Part shown: in pieces, positions 8,252 to 18,486 of the stretch
How positions within the stretch are numbered: position 1 is the first letter of the stretch
Layout: each line of letters starts with the position of its first letter
The notes under the pieces: model-generated
Database searches by the model: none
Seen by the model: the letters and a program-made list of their open reading frames with translations, nothing else
Told to the model about the DNA's origin: nothing
Program-made: the position numbers and the translations under genes
Assembly (NCBI GenBank): GCA_948472955.1
Contig: CAOKVW010000004.1
Location: 1 to 46,068, forward strand
Length of the DNA: 46,068 nucleotides
DNA from: an uncultured Clostridium sp.
GTDB taxonomy: Bacteria > Bacillota > Clostridia > TANB77 > CAG-508
Direction: 5' to 3'

Positions 8252-8884
8252 TTATCTCTCTACAAAATTTTTCGTAAAACTCCTTCTATGGATAGGACAT
8301 AACCCATATTCTTTAATTGCTTCTATATGTTTTGCCGTACCATAACCTTTATGTTGTGCAAAACCATATTGTGGATAATCTTCATCCCATTGTCTCATAA
8401 TTCTATCCCTTGTTACTTTTGCTATAATCGAAGCTGCTGCTATGTTATAACATTTAGCATCTCCTTTTACAATAGAATCATAAGGTATTCCTTTTGTATC
8501 AATATGAGTTAAAGCATCCACTAGAATTAAATTTGGCTTTACCTCTAGTCCTTCCACAACCTTGGTAACTCCCTGTTTTGTTGCATTTAAAATATTGATT
8601 TCATCAATGACATCCTGTCCTATGATAGCAACCGAATAACGAATGGCTTGTTCTAAAATCAAATCGTATAGTTTTTCCCTCTTTTTTTCGGAAACTTTTT
8701 TGGAGTCGTTTACTCCTTCTATCATAGAATCTTGTGGCATAATAACTCCTGCTACTACAACTGGTCCTGCTAAAGGACCTCTACCTGCTTCATCAATTCC
8801 CGCTATTTTTTGAAATCCTTTTTCATATAAATCTTTTTCTATTTCTTTTAATTTTGTTAATCTTTCTAGTTCCTTTTCTTTCAT
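8252..8884 (-). CDS. rnhB: Ribonuclease HII
   Basis: RNase HII removes RNA from RNA-DNA hybrids, including single ribonucleotides in DNA. The 210-aa protein has the signature GIDEAGRGPLAGPVV near residue 29, with Asp31 and Glu32 as metal ligands, and a further Asp in LILVDALTHID. GGAAGAG precedes the ATG. It lies directly upstream of pdp and downstream of a pilin-like gene on the same strand. Confidence 0.95.
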   Translation of the reverse strand: MKEKELERLTKLKEIEKDLYEKGFQKIAGIDEAGRGPLAGPVVVAGVIMPQDSMIEGVNDSKKVSEKKREKLYDLILEQAIRYSVAIIGQDVIDEINILNATKQGVTKVVEGLEVKPNLILVDALTHIDTKGIPYDSIVKGDAKCYNIAAASIIAKVTRDRIMRQWDEDYPQYGFAQHKGYGTAKHIEAIKEYGLCPIHRRSFTKNFVER

Positions 8885-8910
8885 TCTTAATCTCTTCCTT
8901 ACTAATTACA

Positions 8911-9423
8911 CTATTCTTTCATGGCATCAATGGCTGTTAATGAATAGTTTCCGTTATACCCCTTTGTATTATAGATTTCAACTGTTATATTCGTTTCATC
9001 AAATTGAATTAAAAATTTTTCATCTTTTTCTAATTGCATTTTACTTAATCCCCAACTTGTTTGTGCATCTGTTGTTAGCCAATAACAAGTAGTGGTATCT
9101 GTTATTCCAAAACTAGATGGTATATCTGCATCTGTTGCTTTTAGTAATTTAGCCTCATCCACATAAACTGCATTTCTAACATTTTGTTTCTTTTGTTCAT
9201 CTGGATTAATGCCCATTTTAAAAGTTGCAGATTCAACATATTCTCTAGCCTTTGCTTCAATGAGTAACATATTTGTCTCCATTTCTTCTAGCTTTGCCTT
9301 TTTTATTATATCTGTGCTACCATAAATTCCAATTCCTGCTAAAATTATCATAACCACAATCGTAATGGATAAAGCAATTAAGGTTACACCCTTTGTATTA
9401 TTTTTTATGTTTTTTATACACAT
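8911..9423 (-). CDS. Type IV pilin-like prepilin protein
   Basis: The 170-aa protein starts with a short basic leader (MCIKNIKNNTKG) and then VTLIALSITIVVMIILAGI, the class III signal helix of type IV pilins and pseudopilins. Cleavage would occur after Gly12. The usual Glu at position +5 of the mature protein is Ala here (VTLIAL), a variation I associate with many clostridial pilin-like proteins. The rest is a soluble domain with no recognised family. No prepilin peptidase or assembly ATPase is in the window. AAAGGATG precedes the ATG. Confidence 0.7.
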   Translation of the reverse strand: MCIKNIKNNTKGVTLIALSITIVVMIILAGIGIYGSTDIIKKAKLEEMETNMLLIEAKAREYVESATFKMGINPDEQKKQNVRNAVYVDEAKLLKATDADIPSSFGITDTTTCYWLTTDAQTSWGLSKMQLEKDEKFLIQFDETNITVEIYNTKGYNGNYSLTAIDAMKE

Positions 9424-9608
9424 ATTGAATCATCCTTTTCTCTTCTATTTTCTACATTATATATTTTTATTTTTATATTTTCAATACAAAGGCAACTTTT
9501 TTTCACACAAATTTCACAAAACTCTTGTATGATATGGGTATAATAGGTTATGATAGTAATAGAATTTATCTTAGAATAAATTATAACCTTAGAAAGGAAG
9601 GATATTAA

Positions 9609-10874
9609 ATGGAAGAAAATCAAAACAAAGAAGAAAAAGTTCAAAACTTTAAAACAGTACAAAATCCTAATACATACAAAACTATTTATAAAAATGAAGC
9701 AACCGCTAAATCGAGAGTTGGTTTTGGAAGAGGTTTTTTATTACCTTTTCTTAGTGGAATGATTGGATGTGCTGTTGTATTAGGTGCTTGTTTTGGAGTT
9801 CCCTCTATTCGCACAAAATTAATAAAGGAAGGTACATCTATAACAAATGGAAACAATGCTCCTCAAAATTCAGGATATGTTAGTCAAACTTCACTTTCTA
9901 ATTATTCTGATACTGCCATCTATGCTGCCAATAAAATTTTGCCATCTATCGTAGGAATTGAAGTAGAATATAATGTAAATTCTCTTATTTCTATGTTTGG
10001 AAGACAATCTCAAACCAGCACAGCGACAGCCAGTGGCTCTGGCATTATTATAAGTGATGATGGTTATATTCTAACCAATAATCATATTGTAGCTACCTCC
10101 TCTTCTGAATCTTATTACGAGGTTTCAGAGGCTACCAAATTGACAGTTACCTTGTTTAATGATGAAACAAAATACGAAGCAAAAATCATTGGAACCGATG
10201 AGCAAACTGACTTAGCTGTTATTAAAATTGAAAAAAACGGTCTATCCAAAGCAGAATTTGCTGATTCTGACAACATTAAAGTAGGCGAATTTGCAATGGC
10301 TGTAGGAAATCCATTAGGTATGCAAAGTAGCATCACTTGTGGTGTCATTAGTGCTGTTAATAGGGAAGTTACTGATTCAGATGGAAAGAAATTTACTTTA
10401 ATGCAAACAGATGCTGCTATCAACTCTGGTAACAGTGGAGGTGCTTTGGTAAATAGCGAAGGAAAAGTGGTTGGAATTAATACCTTAAAGCTTTCCGGAA
10501 CTGGGATTGAAGGTATGGGATTTGCTATTCCAATTAACGCAACTACTGATATTACCTCTCAATTAATTCAATATAGTAAAGTAAAAAGACCTTATATTGG
10601 AATTTCTGGGATGGATTTAGATGAGAAAACGGCAAAAGCCAATAAATTGGTAGTTGGAATCTATGTAAAGTCAGTTGATGATTTCTCTGCTGGCGAAAAA
10701 GCAGGTATTAAAATTGGCGATGTCATTATAGAAGCAGATGGACAAAAAGTCACTTCTATGGATAAATTGAATGAAATAAAAAATTCTCATCAAATTGGGC
10801 AAGAAATGAAGATTAAAGTAAATCGTAATGGACAGGAAAAAGAATTAACCATTACATTAGGGGAACAACCATAA
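9609..10874 (+). CDS. HtrA/DegP-like membrane-anchored serine protease
   Basis: This trypsin-like quality-control protease acts on misfolded proteins outside the membrane. The 421-aa protein has a cytoplasmic N-terminus, one membrane helix (about 43-63), the protease domain with His159 (TNNHIV), Asp201 (QTDLAVIKI) and Ser276 (NSGNSGGAL), then one PDZ domain from about residue 325. AAAGGAAGG precedes the ATG. It is transcribed divergently from the pilin-like gene and ends at a strong bidirectional terminator shared with the next convergent gene. Equivalent proteins are called HtrA, HtrB or YyxA in Bacillus. Confidence 0.92.
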   Translation: MEENQNKEEKVQNFKTVQNPNTYKTIYKNEATAKSRVGFGRGFLLPFLSGMIGCAVVLGACFGVPSIRTKLIKEGTSITNGNNAPQNSGYVSQTSLSNYSDTAIYAANKILPSIVGIEVEYNVNSLISMFGRQSQTSTATASGSGIIISDDGYILTNNHIVATSSSESYYEVSEATKLTVTLFNDETKYEAKIIGTDEQTDLAVIKIEKNGLSKAEFADSDNIKVGEFAMAVGNPLGMQSSITCGVISAVNREVTDSDGKKFTLMQTDAAINSGNSGGALVNSEGKVVGINTLKLSGTGIEGMGFAIPINATTDITSQLIQYSKVKRPYIGISGMDLDEKTAKANKLVVGIYVKSVDDFSAGEKAGIKIGDVIIEADGQKVTSMDKLNEIKNSHQIGQEMKIKVNRNGQEKELTITLGEQP

Positions 10875-10989
10875 TATTTGTTGATTTTTCACTTTTCGTT
10901 CACACAATGGACAAAATTGATTAGTAAAATATAAACATAGTCAGTAAATGCAATACTGATTGAAATAAAAAACATCCCCTTTTATTTTC

Positions 10990-11020
10990 AAAAAGAGAAG
11001 CCAACCGCTTCTCTTTTACT
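10990..11020. terminator. Bidirectional terminator between convergent genes
   Basis: AAAAGAGAAGC and GCTTCTCTTTT form a stem with a short CAAC-type loop. T-rich tracts lie on both sides, so it can end the htrA-like transcript and the convergent minus-strand gene. Confidence 0.8.
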
Positions 11021-11032
11021 TTTTCATAAAAT

Positions 11033-11887
11033 TTATATCACAATTAAATCCATTTCACTAGTAAATGTTTCATTCCCGTAAGCATAGATAATATATAATG
11101 TATCATGTGTTAAATAAAATTCTTTTGAGTTCTCTATTTGGTAGATATCACTTGTAGCATCTCGGCTATAAATATTATAACCCAAATTCTTTAAATCTTC
11201 TACTTTCTTTTGCTCAATCGTAATTCCTTTTTTTATTTTATCTTGCAATTCCGACTGATTTACGTTTTCGATTCTTAATATCTCCTCTAGCGAAATCTCT
11301 TTGTTATTTCTTAAGTCATAATTATACGTTTGAATAATAACTCTTTGTGCACTTGTTCCCTCTTTTAAATTAGAACGAATCATCACAGATAAAATACCAT
11401 TTTGCACATTAGCTACATATTCTACTGTATAAATTATATTTCTGTTTTCACTCTCTAGCACACTACTTGTTTTATAAACAAAATCTTCGATTTCTTTGTT
11501 GTATCTATTTATTATTTCATTATCCATATTAATATAAGGAATATGAACGTCTACATCATAACTGTTTAATTTGTTGCTTTTTCCTTCTACTTTTGTATAG
11601 ACAAGTGGCTTATCTTCTTCCTTCTTTTTGCTGTCTTGCTCCTCTTGCTCAATTCGATTGGTAAAAATTTGGTCAAACTCCGTTTTTAGCATTTCAGTTT
11701 CTTCTTCTGTTTTTTTGCCTAATTTACTTTCTTCTTTAAAACCCAACATTCTCCCTACATCAATTCTAGCATAAAACTGAATACAAAAAGCAAGGATAAC
11801 AGAAATAATACATATTATGATAATTGCTACATAAATCGCTATTTGCTTCTTATTAAACACCTTTTTATCTGGTAAAACTACTTTCAT
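11033..11887 (-). CDS. Membrane-anchored protein of unknown function (DUF4163/DUF3298-like)
   Basis: The 284-aa protein has one N-terminal membrane helix (about 16-38), a charged Glu/Lys-rich linker (about 50-100) and an extracytoplasmic domain. That domain, with segments such as VDVHIPYINMDNEIINRYN and an ISLEEIL element, recalls the DUF4163-DUF3298 arrangement of Firmicutes lipoproteins and RsiV-type proteins. The match is tentative. AGAGGAGCTAAC precedes the ATG. The gene stands alone, divergent from the clpE-like gene. Confidence 0.55.
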   Translation of the reverse strand: MKVVLPDKKVFNKKQIAIYVAIIIICIISVILAFCIQFYARIDVGRMLGFKEESKLGKKTEEETEMLKTEFDQIFTNRIEQEEQDSKKKEEDKPLVYTKVEGKSNKLNSYDVDVHIPYINMDNEIINRYNKEIEDFVYKTSSVLESENRNIIYTVEYVANVQNGILSVMIRSNLKEGTSAQRVIIQTYNYDLRNNKEISLEEILRIENVNQSELQDKIKKGITIEQKKVEDLKNLGYNIYSRDATSDIYQIENSKEFYLTHDTLYIIYAYGNETFTSEMDLIVI

Positions 11888-11957
11888 GTTAGCTCCTCTT
11901 CTATCTCTTTATCCTATTATAGCATTTTTATTTTTTTTTGCCAAGAGTAATTTTGTA

Positions 11958-12008
11958 TTAAGTTTCAGTTTTTCTGGGATACGCTCTTACAAAAAAACCG
12001 AAACTTAA
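11958..12008. repeat. Short inverted repeat with TTAAGTTTCRGTTTTT ends
   Basis: TTAAGTTTCAGTTTTT at 11958-11973 is nearly the reverse complement of the AAAAAAACCGAAACTTAA that ends at 12008, with about 17 nt between. The same end sequence flanks the large foldback element at 19917-20135 (20136-20155) and occurs once at 45989-46004. It sits in the divergent gap before the clpE-like promoter. Confidence 0.6.
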
Positions 12009-12020
12009 AGCAAATTTTTG

Positions 12021-12049
12021 TTGACTATTTCGCATTTTTGAGGTATGAT
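12021..12049 (+). promoter_or_regulatory. Sigma-A promoter of the clpE-like gene
   Basis: TTGACT (12021-12026) and TATGAT (12044-12049) are separated by 17 nt. I see no CtsR heptad repeat (GGTCAAA) around it, although clpE genes of other Firmicutes are often under CtsR control. Confidence 0.6.
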
Positions 12050-12091
12050 ATGGTATATTGAAATTAAATAGAAATGAGGAATTAAAAAAGT

Positions 12092-14455
12092 ATGTTATGT
12101 TCAGAATGTAATCAAAACCCAGCTATTCTTTTTTATAAAAAAATAGAAAACGGAAAAGAATCCATGGAAGGCTATTGTTATGACTGTGCTAAGAAAAAAG
12201 GAATCAATCCAAATGAAGTTTTAGCCAAGCAAAATGACATTTTATCCAAAGATAAAGTAAATTTATCTGATATGACAAAACAATTTGAAAGTATTTTTAA
12301 AGACTTAGCAGAAAACATCAATCTAGAAGATATTGAAAGTATAGAAGGAGCTATCACTTTTGAAAATACAGACCCAAATGGAGATGAAAATGCTCCTAAA
12401 ATAGCAGGTGCTGCTATTCCACTTGGTTCTATTTTCTCCAATATGTTTAGTGGACAAAATCCTAAAGAAAAAGAAGAACAAGGAGAACCAATTGGTGCTA
12501 GAAAAAAAGTAAAAGTAGAAAAAAAGAAGAACACAAAACAAAATAAAAAGAAAAAGTTTTTAGATACTTATGGAACGAACTTGACAAATAAAGCAAAAAA
12601 CAATGAACTTGACTTAATCATTGGTAGAGATAAAGAAATTCAAAGAATTGTTCAAATATTAAATAGGCGTTCTAAAAACAATCCTTGTTTAATTGGTGAG
12701 CCAGGTGTTGGCAAAACAGCAATTGCACAAGGTTTAGCCATTAAGATTGCCAATCAAAATGTACCTGCCAAACTTTTAAACAAAGAAGTTTATTTATTAG
12801 ATATGACTGCTGTGATTGCTGGAACTCAATTTAGAGGACAATTTGAGTCTAGAATGAAGGGAATTATCGATGAATGTAAAGAATACGGAAATATCATTTT
12901 AGTCATTGATGAAATTCATAACATCATCGGTGCTGGTGACGGCGAACATTCTATGAATGCTGCTAATATTTTAAAACCAGCCTTATCGAATGGAGAAATT
13001 CAATTAATTGGTACCACTACTTTGAAAGAATACAGAAAATACATTGAAAAAGACTCTGCCTTAGAAAGAAGATTTCAACAAGTATTAGTAGAAGAACCAA
13101 ATATTGATGATTCTATTGGTATTTTGGAAGGCATCAAAAAATATTATGAAGAATATCACAAAGTAAAAATATCTTCTGACGTGATTCGCCAAGCTGTTAT
13201 CATGTCTGAAAAATATATTCATGACCGATTTTTACCAGATAAAGCAATTGATATTTTAGATGAAGCTTGTTCTAGAATCAACTTAGAAAATAAAGACTTA
13301 TATAAACTAGAAATGTTAAAACAAGAGCTTTCTTGCGTGCAAGCTGAAAAAGAAGAAGTGATTGCTGCTGATTCAACAGAAGATTATCAAAAAGCTGCTG
13401 ACTTAAAAACGCGTGAATGTCAATTAATTGAAGAAATTGATAAATTAAATAGTAAAATGAAATTAAAGCAAATTACCATTCAAGATATTGCTAATGTCAT
13501 TGAAAGCTGGACAAAAATACCAGTGAAAAAAATAACAGAAGCAGAAACACAAAAATTATTAAACTTAGAAACCAATCTTCATAAAAGAATCATTGGGCAA
13601 GAAGAAGCTGTTAGTAGTGTTGCAAGAGCGATTCGAAGAAATCGAGCTGGCTTACAAAGCACCAAAAGACCACCTTCTTTCATCTTTGTTGGTCCAACTG
13701 GTGTAGGAAAAACAGAACTTGCTAAATCTCTTGCTTATGAAATGTTTGGAAGCGAAGATTCCATTATTCGAATTGATATGTCAGAATACATGGAGGGTCA
13801 TTCTACCTCTAAATTAATTGGGGCACCTCCTGGATATGTTGGCTATGATGATGCAGGTCAATTAACAGATAAAGTAAAAAGAAAACCGTATTCCATCATT
13901 TTATTAGATGAGATTGAAAAAGCACATCCTGACGTATTTAACATCTTACTTCAAGTATTAGATGATGGAAAATTAACCGATAGTCAAGGAAACTCTGTAA
14001 GTTTTGCTAATACTATAATTATCATGACTTCCAATGCAGGTTCTAACTTAAATAATAATTCTATCGGTTTTGGTGGGCAAACCATTAGCAAAAATAAAAT
14101 TATGGATAGTCTAAAAGATGTATTTCGTCCTGAATTTTTAAATAGAGTTGATGAAATTGTAGCATTTGACAGTTTAACGAAAGAACAATTATTGCAAATT
14201 GTTGATTTAATGCTAAAAAATACCATAAATGCTCTAAAAGAAAAAGACATTGAAATTGAAATCAATAAATCGGCTAAAAATTTCATTTTAGAAAAAGGTA
14301 CCGATGTAAAATTTGGTGCAAGACCTCTAAGAAGAGCTATCCAAAGATATATGGATGATGAACTTTCTGAAATGATTTTGCGTGGTGAACTTTCAGATGG
14401 AGAAACCATAGTTGTCAACTTAAAAAGTGATAAACTAGAATTCAAAATAAAATAG
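12092..14455 (+). CDS. clpE: Clp ATPase with N-terminal zinc finger (ClpE/ClpC type)
   Basis: This is an AAA+ unfoldase that feeds proteins to ClpP or disaggregates them. The 787-aa protein lacks the usual Clp_N repeat domain and instead starts with a zinc finger (Cys3, Cys6, Cys29, Cys32), as ClpE does. AAA module 1 has the Walker A GEPGVGKT, a UVR-like helical linker ([12 protein letters not shown]) follows, and AAA module 2 has GPTGVGKT. A Lys-rich stretch lies between the finger and the first AAA module. The ribosome binding site (GAGGA) is about 12 nt from the ATG, slightly far. pgsA follows after 9 nt. Confidence 0.88.
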   Translation: MLCSECNQNPAILFYKKIENGKESMEGYCYDCAKKKGINPNEVLAKQNDILSKDKVNLSDMTKQFESIFKDLAENINLEDIESIEGAITFENTDPNGDENAPKIAGAAIPLGSIFSNMFSGQNPKEKEEQGEPIGARKKVKVEKKKNTKQNKKKKFLDTYGTNLTNKAKNNELDLIIGRDKEIQRIVQILNRRSKNNPCLIGEPGVGKTAIAQGLAIKIANQNVPAKLLNKEVYLLDMTAVIAGTQFRGQFESRMKGIIDECKEYGNIILVIDEIHNIIGAGDGEHSMNAANILKPALSNGEIQLIGTTTLKEYRKYIEKDSALERRFQQVLVEEPNIDDSIGILEGIKKYYEEYHKVKISSDVIRQAVIMSEKYIHDRFLPDKAIDILDEACSRINLENKDLYKLEMLKQELSCVQAEKEEVIAADSTEDYQKAADLKTRECQLIEEIDKLNSKMKLKQITIQDIANVIESWTKIPVKKITEAETQKLLNLETNLHKRIIGQEEAVSSVARAIRRNRAGLQSTKRPPSFIFVGPTGVGKTELAKSLAYEMFGSEDSIIRIDMSEYMEGHSTSKLIGAPPGYVGYDDAGQLTDKVKRKPYSIILLDEIEKAHPDVFNILLQVLDDGKLTDSQGNSVSFANTIIIMTSNAGSNLNNNSIGFGGQTISKNKIMDSLKDVFRPEFLNRVDEIVAFDSLTKEQLLQIVDLMLKNTINALKEKDIEIEINKSAKNFILEKGTDVKFGARPLRRAIQRYMDDELSEMILRGELSDGETIVVNLKSDKLEFKIK

Positions 14456-14464
14456 GAGAAGATT

Positions 14465-15058
14465 ATGTTAAAACATGTTCCAAATATCTTAACTGTTATA
14501 CGAATCTTATTAATACCAGTTATTGTAGTGTTCATTTTTATTGGTAATTATACTTTAGCTTTTGTATTTTTTACCATATCTGGTATCACAGATATAGCAG
14601 ATGGTTGTATTGCTAGAAAATTCAATTTAATTTCTAATTTTGGAAAATTAATGGACCCTCTAGCTGATAAATTAACACAAATAGCTACCTTAGCTTCTCT
14701 TGTATTTACTAACATCATCCCCATTTGGATTTTACTCATTGTATTTTTAAAAGAGTTTATTATGATTTGTGGTGCTTCTTTCCTTTATGGAAAAGATGTG
14801 GTTGTTTATAGTAGATGGTATGGTAAACTTGCCACTGTCCTATTCTACATCGCTATCGTTATTTCTCTTTTATTAAAACAGTTTAATCTAAATGGAATTT
14901 GGCAAAATCTTGACTTAGGACTATATACCTTAGCTTTAGTAGCAACGATTTTCTCTTTAATTATGTATGTAAGAGATTTGTATCAAAAGGGATTTATTGA
15001 TAAACAAGATTTAAATAAAGAAGTTACTGTTGATAAAAAAGAAAAAAAGAAGAAATGA
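14465..15058 (+). CDS. pgsA: CDP-diacylglycerol-glycerol-3-phosphate 3-phosphatidyltransferase
   Basis: PgsA commits CDP-diacylglycerol to phosphatidylglycerol synthesis at the membrane. The 197-aa protein carries the CDP-alcohol phosphotransferase motif with Asp43, Asp46-Gly47, Ala50-Arg51, Gly60, Asp64 and Asp68, and several membrane helices. The C-terminus is Lys-rich. It starts 9 nt after the clpE-like gene with AGGAGAAG overlapping that gene's end, so the two form an operon. A hairpin element of the three-copy family follows it. Confidence 0.9.
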   Translation: MLKHVPNILTVIRILLIPVIVVFIFIGNYTLAFVFFTISGITDIADGCIARKFNLISNFGKLMDPLADKLTQIATLASLVFTNIIPIWILLIVFLKEFIMICGASFLYGKDVVVYSRWYGKLATVLFYIAIVISLLLKQFNLNGIWQNLDLGLYTLALVATIFSLIMYVRDLYQKGFIDKQDLNKEVTVDKKEKKKK

Positions 15059-15070
15059 GGTAAAGTTAAG

Positions 15071-15291
15071 CAGATTGTCAAGAGGAACAAACCTTTTGGG
15101 CAATTCTTATTATCTTACTAGAAAGGTTATTATATTTTTTATGAAGCAACAATTCGTGGGGACCGACAAGCTACAGTCTGTTAAGAATTTACAGACTGTG
15201 TGATGTTGGGAGTTGCAAATAAAAAATTATAATAATCTTTTATTAATTATTCTAAAAATTGCCAAAAAGGTTCGTCCCTCTTGGCAATCTG
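15071..15291. repeat. Long hairpin element, three-copy family, copy A
   Basis: Outer arms (15071-15108 and 15254-15291) and inner arms (about 15119-15150 and 15211-15242) pair imperfectly, enclosing a conserved core. The core is AATTCGTGGGGACCGACAA near 15151-15169, a variable apical stem (ACAGTCTGT facing ACAGACTGT), and GTTGGGAGT near 15205-15213. The stem just outside the core is GCAAC/GTTGC. It fills the gap between convergent genes. Copies B and C keep the core but change both strands of the stems together. Confidence 0.75.
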
Positions 15292-15296
15292 AATTT

Positions 15297-15899
15297 TTAC
15301 TCAAAGTCTTCTATTAATTGATTCAACTCTTGTTTTCCATTCACTTGAATTCCATTTTTCATATTAATTTTATCTGTATCTGGTAAATACTCTGTTGTTA
15401 TCCCTGTTGTTTCCATTTCTTGTTCCGTCCCGTCTTCTAAAACCTGATAAATTGTTACCGTTCCATTTTTATCTTTTACTCTATAATGTTCTCCACAATC
15501 TCCTTGTTTTTCTTGGTATATAACAATTGCATTGGTAGCAAAATCCTGTATCTCATAATCTTGGTACTTTTCTTGTATCTCTTCTTTTGATAGATTTACA
15601 AAATCTTGTGGTAAATTCGTATATTCACTTTTGGTATGTCCACATTTTGGGTAATAAGTTTTTATGGTTAGAGAGCAATTGGGTGACGTTTTTTCTTCTT
15701 GCGTATTAGCTTTTACTGTATTTTCATATTCCATTTCTTCGTATTCATCTGTACATTCATCTAAGATTTCTTCTTCTGCAATTTCAGTTTGTATTTTTTC
15801 AACATCTTGACTATGCTTTGGTGTAAATACCATTACTGCTGTAAGTATAGCTCCTATTACTACAACAATAGCAAGCATTGTTACAATTAATTTATTCAT
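15297..15899 (-). CDS. BofC-like membrane-anchored protein
   Basis: The 200-aa protein has one N-terminal membrane helix (about 4-26), an acidic linker, and a C-terminal domain with HYRVKDKNGTVTIYQVLEDG, which resembles the BofC C-terminal domain. BofC in Bacillus is a forespore intermembrane protein that restrains SpoIVB signalling during sporulation. Extracytoplasmic Cys residues (NCSLTIKTYYPKCGH, GDCGEHY) could form disulfides. AGGAGAGT precedes the ATG. The family assignment rests on the short C-terminal match only. Confidence 0.6.
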   Translation of the reverse strand: MNKLIVTMLAIVVVIGAILTAVMVFTPKHSQDVEKIQTEIAEEEILDECTDEYEEMEYENTVKANTQEEKTSPNCSLTIKTYYPKCGHTKSEYTNLPQDFVNLSKEEIQEKYQDYEIQDFATNAIVIYQEKQGDCGEHYRVKDKNGTVTIYQVLEDGTEQEMETTGITTEYLPDTDKINMKNGIQVNGKQELNQLIEDFE

Positions 15900-16007
15900 A
15901 AATCTAACTCTCCTTTTTTACTTTTCAATAGTATTTACTGGTTTTGTTAAATTTATACAAATGGCATTTATTTTGTACTTAGCAAGCTTATTTTAATTGT
16001 AATGTTA

Positions 16008-18467
16008 TTATTTTATCAATTTTTCAATTTTAACTTTTCCTTTTCTCGTTACCTTTATAGTAATCTCTCCCATTCTATCTGTTCGATAAATCTCTGTACC
16101 GTAAACTCTTTAATCTCTCTAATACACTATCATTTGGATGCCCAAAATTATTATTTTCTCCCACTCCAATCAAAGCAATTTTTGGTTTTATTTTATTTAA
16201 AAATTCTTGTGTTGAAGAAGATTTCGAACCATGATGCCCTACCTTTAATATAGTAGTTTTTAATCTATTCATATTTTTGTATTTTTCTAAAATCGTTTTT
16301 TCAGCAATCTCTTCCACATCCCCTGTAAACAATACAGAGAAATTTCGATATACCATCTTACAAACTAATGAATTATTATTTAACACATTTTCAGCTATTT
16401 TATTTTGAGAATCTGGCCATAAAACATGAAAAGACAAATATTTCTCGATATTAATTTTCTGTCCTGCCTCTACTACCATAACATTACTATTTTTTTGTTT
16501 TACCATATCCATAAATTTCTTATAATTTTCACAATTTTCAAATTGTTTTCCTATGATTATATTTTTTACTCTGAATTCCTCCATAACAGTCAGCAATCCG
16601 TCCGCACATGGTCCTGATCAAAATGGCTAATCATGACATAATCTATACTTGTAAAACCTCTATCCAATAAGTACGGAATGACTGTCTTTTTTCCCACATC
16701 AAAATGTCCTGTCAAATCACCTCCTCCATCCATTAAAATCGTCTTATTACGAGGAGTCACAATTAATGTACAATCTCCCTGTCCCACATCTACAAAATAC
16801 ATTTTTAAATCTTTTGGTATCAAATACGTGCTAACAAAAATAATTAAAATAACAGTCATAATCCTCCAATACTTTTTCTTGTTTTGACGAAATTTATATT
16901 GAAACAAAGCAATTATATTTCTAACTCTCTTTTGCGTTGGTATCAAATCACTTGCATGATAAATCTTATAAATTTGATTTCCCATCCATAGACCTATAAA
17001 ATAGAAACAAATCATCATCTCATTTGGGGTTGGCATATAAATTTTAGAAAACGGCAATTCGCCAAATCTACTAATTAGATTCAAAAGTTCTAAACCCAGA
17101 TTCAAAGGTATTGCGAATACTTTGGCAATTGAAATAAAAACAAATGATACGATAATACAGAAAAATCCTGTTATAATAATAGGACCAATTATGAAACTTA
17201 CTAATAAATTGGTTATTAAAAAATAAATTCCTATGATATTAAAATGATAGCATAAAAATGGTAATATCATAATTTGAGCCGATAAACTTACTGCTACCAT
17301 TTCTTTTACTTTTTCAACAACTATCCACTTTTTCTTTGCCTTTTTGGTAGTAAAAATCTTCTTTATGGTTGGTTGAAATAAAATAATTCCAATTGTTCCC
17401 AAATAAGATAACTGCAAACCTACATTTAAAATCAAAAAAGGATTATACCATAAAATACCTAGTAAAGAAATGGCAATTGAATTCCAAACATCACCTTTTC
17501 GATATACAATTTCTCCTCCTATGGTGATAATCCCCATTACAACTGCTCGTACGATAGAAGGAGAAAATCCTGTCATAAATGCATAAAAAATTAAAATAAT
17601 AATGGTAATAATTTTTGTTCTTTTCTTTCCTATTCTATTTTTCAGTAGTTGTTGAACTCCAATTATGAGATAGCCAATATGCATACCTGATATAGCCAAA
17701 ACATGTGAAATATTTGCTGTTTGAAAATTTTCTTTTACTTCTTCTTGTATATCTTCGGTTTCTCCCAATAATAATCCCTTTAACATACTTGCCTTCTCTT
17801 TTTCAAAAATGGCTTCTATTTTCTGCTTGCTATTTAAGCTAACCTGATTCGCATACTGCAAAATAACATTTACTTGCTTTTTGGCTATCACCTCTATTTC
17901 ATTAACTTTTACTCTTCCTCCTATTTTTAGTGTTTTGAGATATTGTCTATCATCATATCCTCCTTTATTCCTTTGTTTAGATGGCTTTTTATATTCACCT
18001 TGTAATTTCACTTTATCTCCATATTCTAATTCTTTATTTTTTTTACTTACTTGAAGGAATAGATTAAAACTTTTTGTATTTAAAACTTTTACTTGATATA
18101 AATAATAATAAGGCTTCTCTATTTTTTGACTCACTATAACACCTATTATTTGAATGTTTTCGCCATCTTGATACAAATTGTCATAGGTAGTATTTTGAAA
18201 TAAAACGATTGTATTGGAAATGATAGAAAAAACAATAAGAATAAAAATTACTTTTGCAGGGATAACTAATTTTACATATTTATAATACCTGCTCCATGAT
18301 AATAATTTGAATTGATGTTTTTTAGGAAAGCACAATAGCTTTTTTAGAATATAATACGTTGCAAATATTAGGATATAACAAGGGACTATACTAAATTCAA
18401 AGTATAGTCCCCATAATATACCTATTATATATCCTATTACTGCAACTAAAATTGGTCTTTGTTTCAT
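16008..18467 (-). CDS. comEC: DNA uptake channel ComEC, three +1 shifts at CGG
   Basis: ComEC forms the membrane channel for DNA during natural transformation. The N-terminal half holds a DUF4131 region and the multi-pass competence domain (conserved HVLAISGMHIGYL and FSPSIVRAVVM). A metallo-beta-lactamase domain follows (DVGQGDCTLIV, SHFDQDHVGG). The literal frame ends at HV-RTDC. Removing one C from each of the tandem CGG codons at 16604-16602 and 16600-16598 restores HVGGLLTVMEEF, and removing the C of CGG at 16099-16101 restores LGTEIYRTDRMG through to a TAA at 16008. The product is then 818 aa, a normal length. AAAGGAGGCTT precedes the ATG. Confidence 0.9.
16099..16101 (-). other. +1 frameshift site at in-frame CGG (Leu-CGG-T, Gly789 of ComEC)
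   Basis: The zero frame reads TTA CGG TAC and stops eight codons later. Skipping the C gives TTA GGT ACA GAG ATT TAT (LGTEIY) and an open frame for another 28 residues, ending the MBL domain with a basic tail. Confidence 0.8.
16598..16604 (-). other. Tandem +1 frameshift sites, CGGA CGGA (Gly622-Gly623 of ComEC)
   Basis: The minus strand reads CAT GTG CGGA CGGA TTG CTG ACT. Skipping the C twice gives H-V-G-G-L-L-T, the conserved DHVGG motif of ComEC-type metallo-beta-lactamase domains. Without both shifts the frame ends at TGA three codons after the first CGG. Two adjacent copies of the same four-base unit are hard to explain by chance. Confidence 0.9.
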
Positions 18468-18486
18468 AAGCCTCCTTTTTTAATTG

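Noticed and set aside
12000..12091. CtsR operator before the clpE-like gene
   Set aside because: I looked for the GGTCAAA heptad repeat and did not see it; only a sigma-A promoter is visible.
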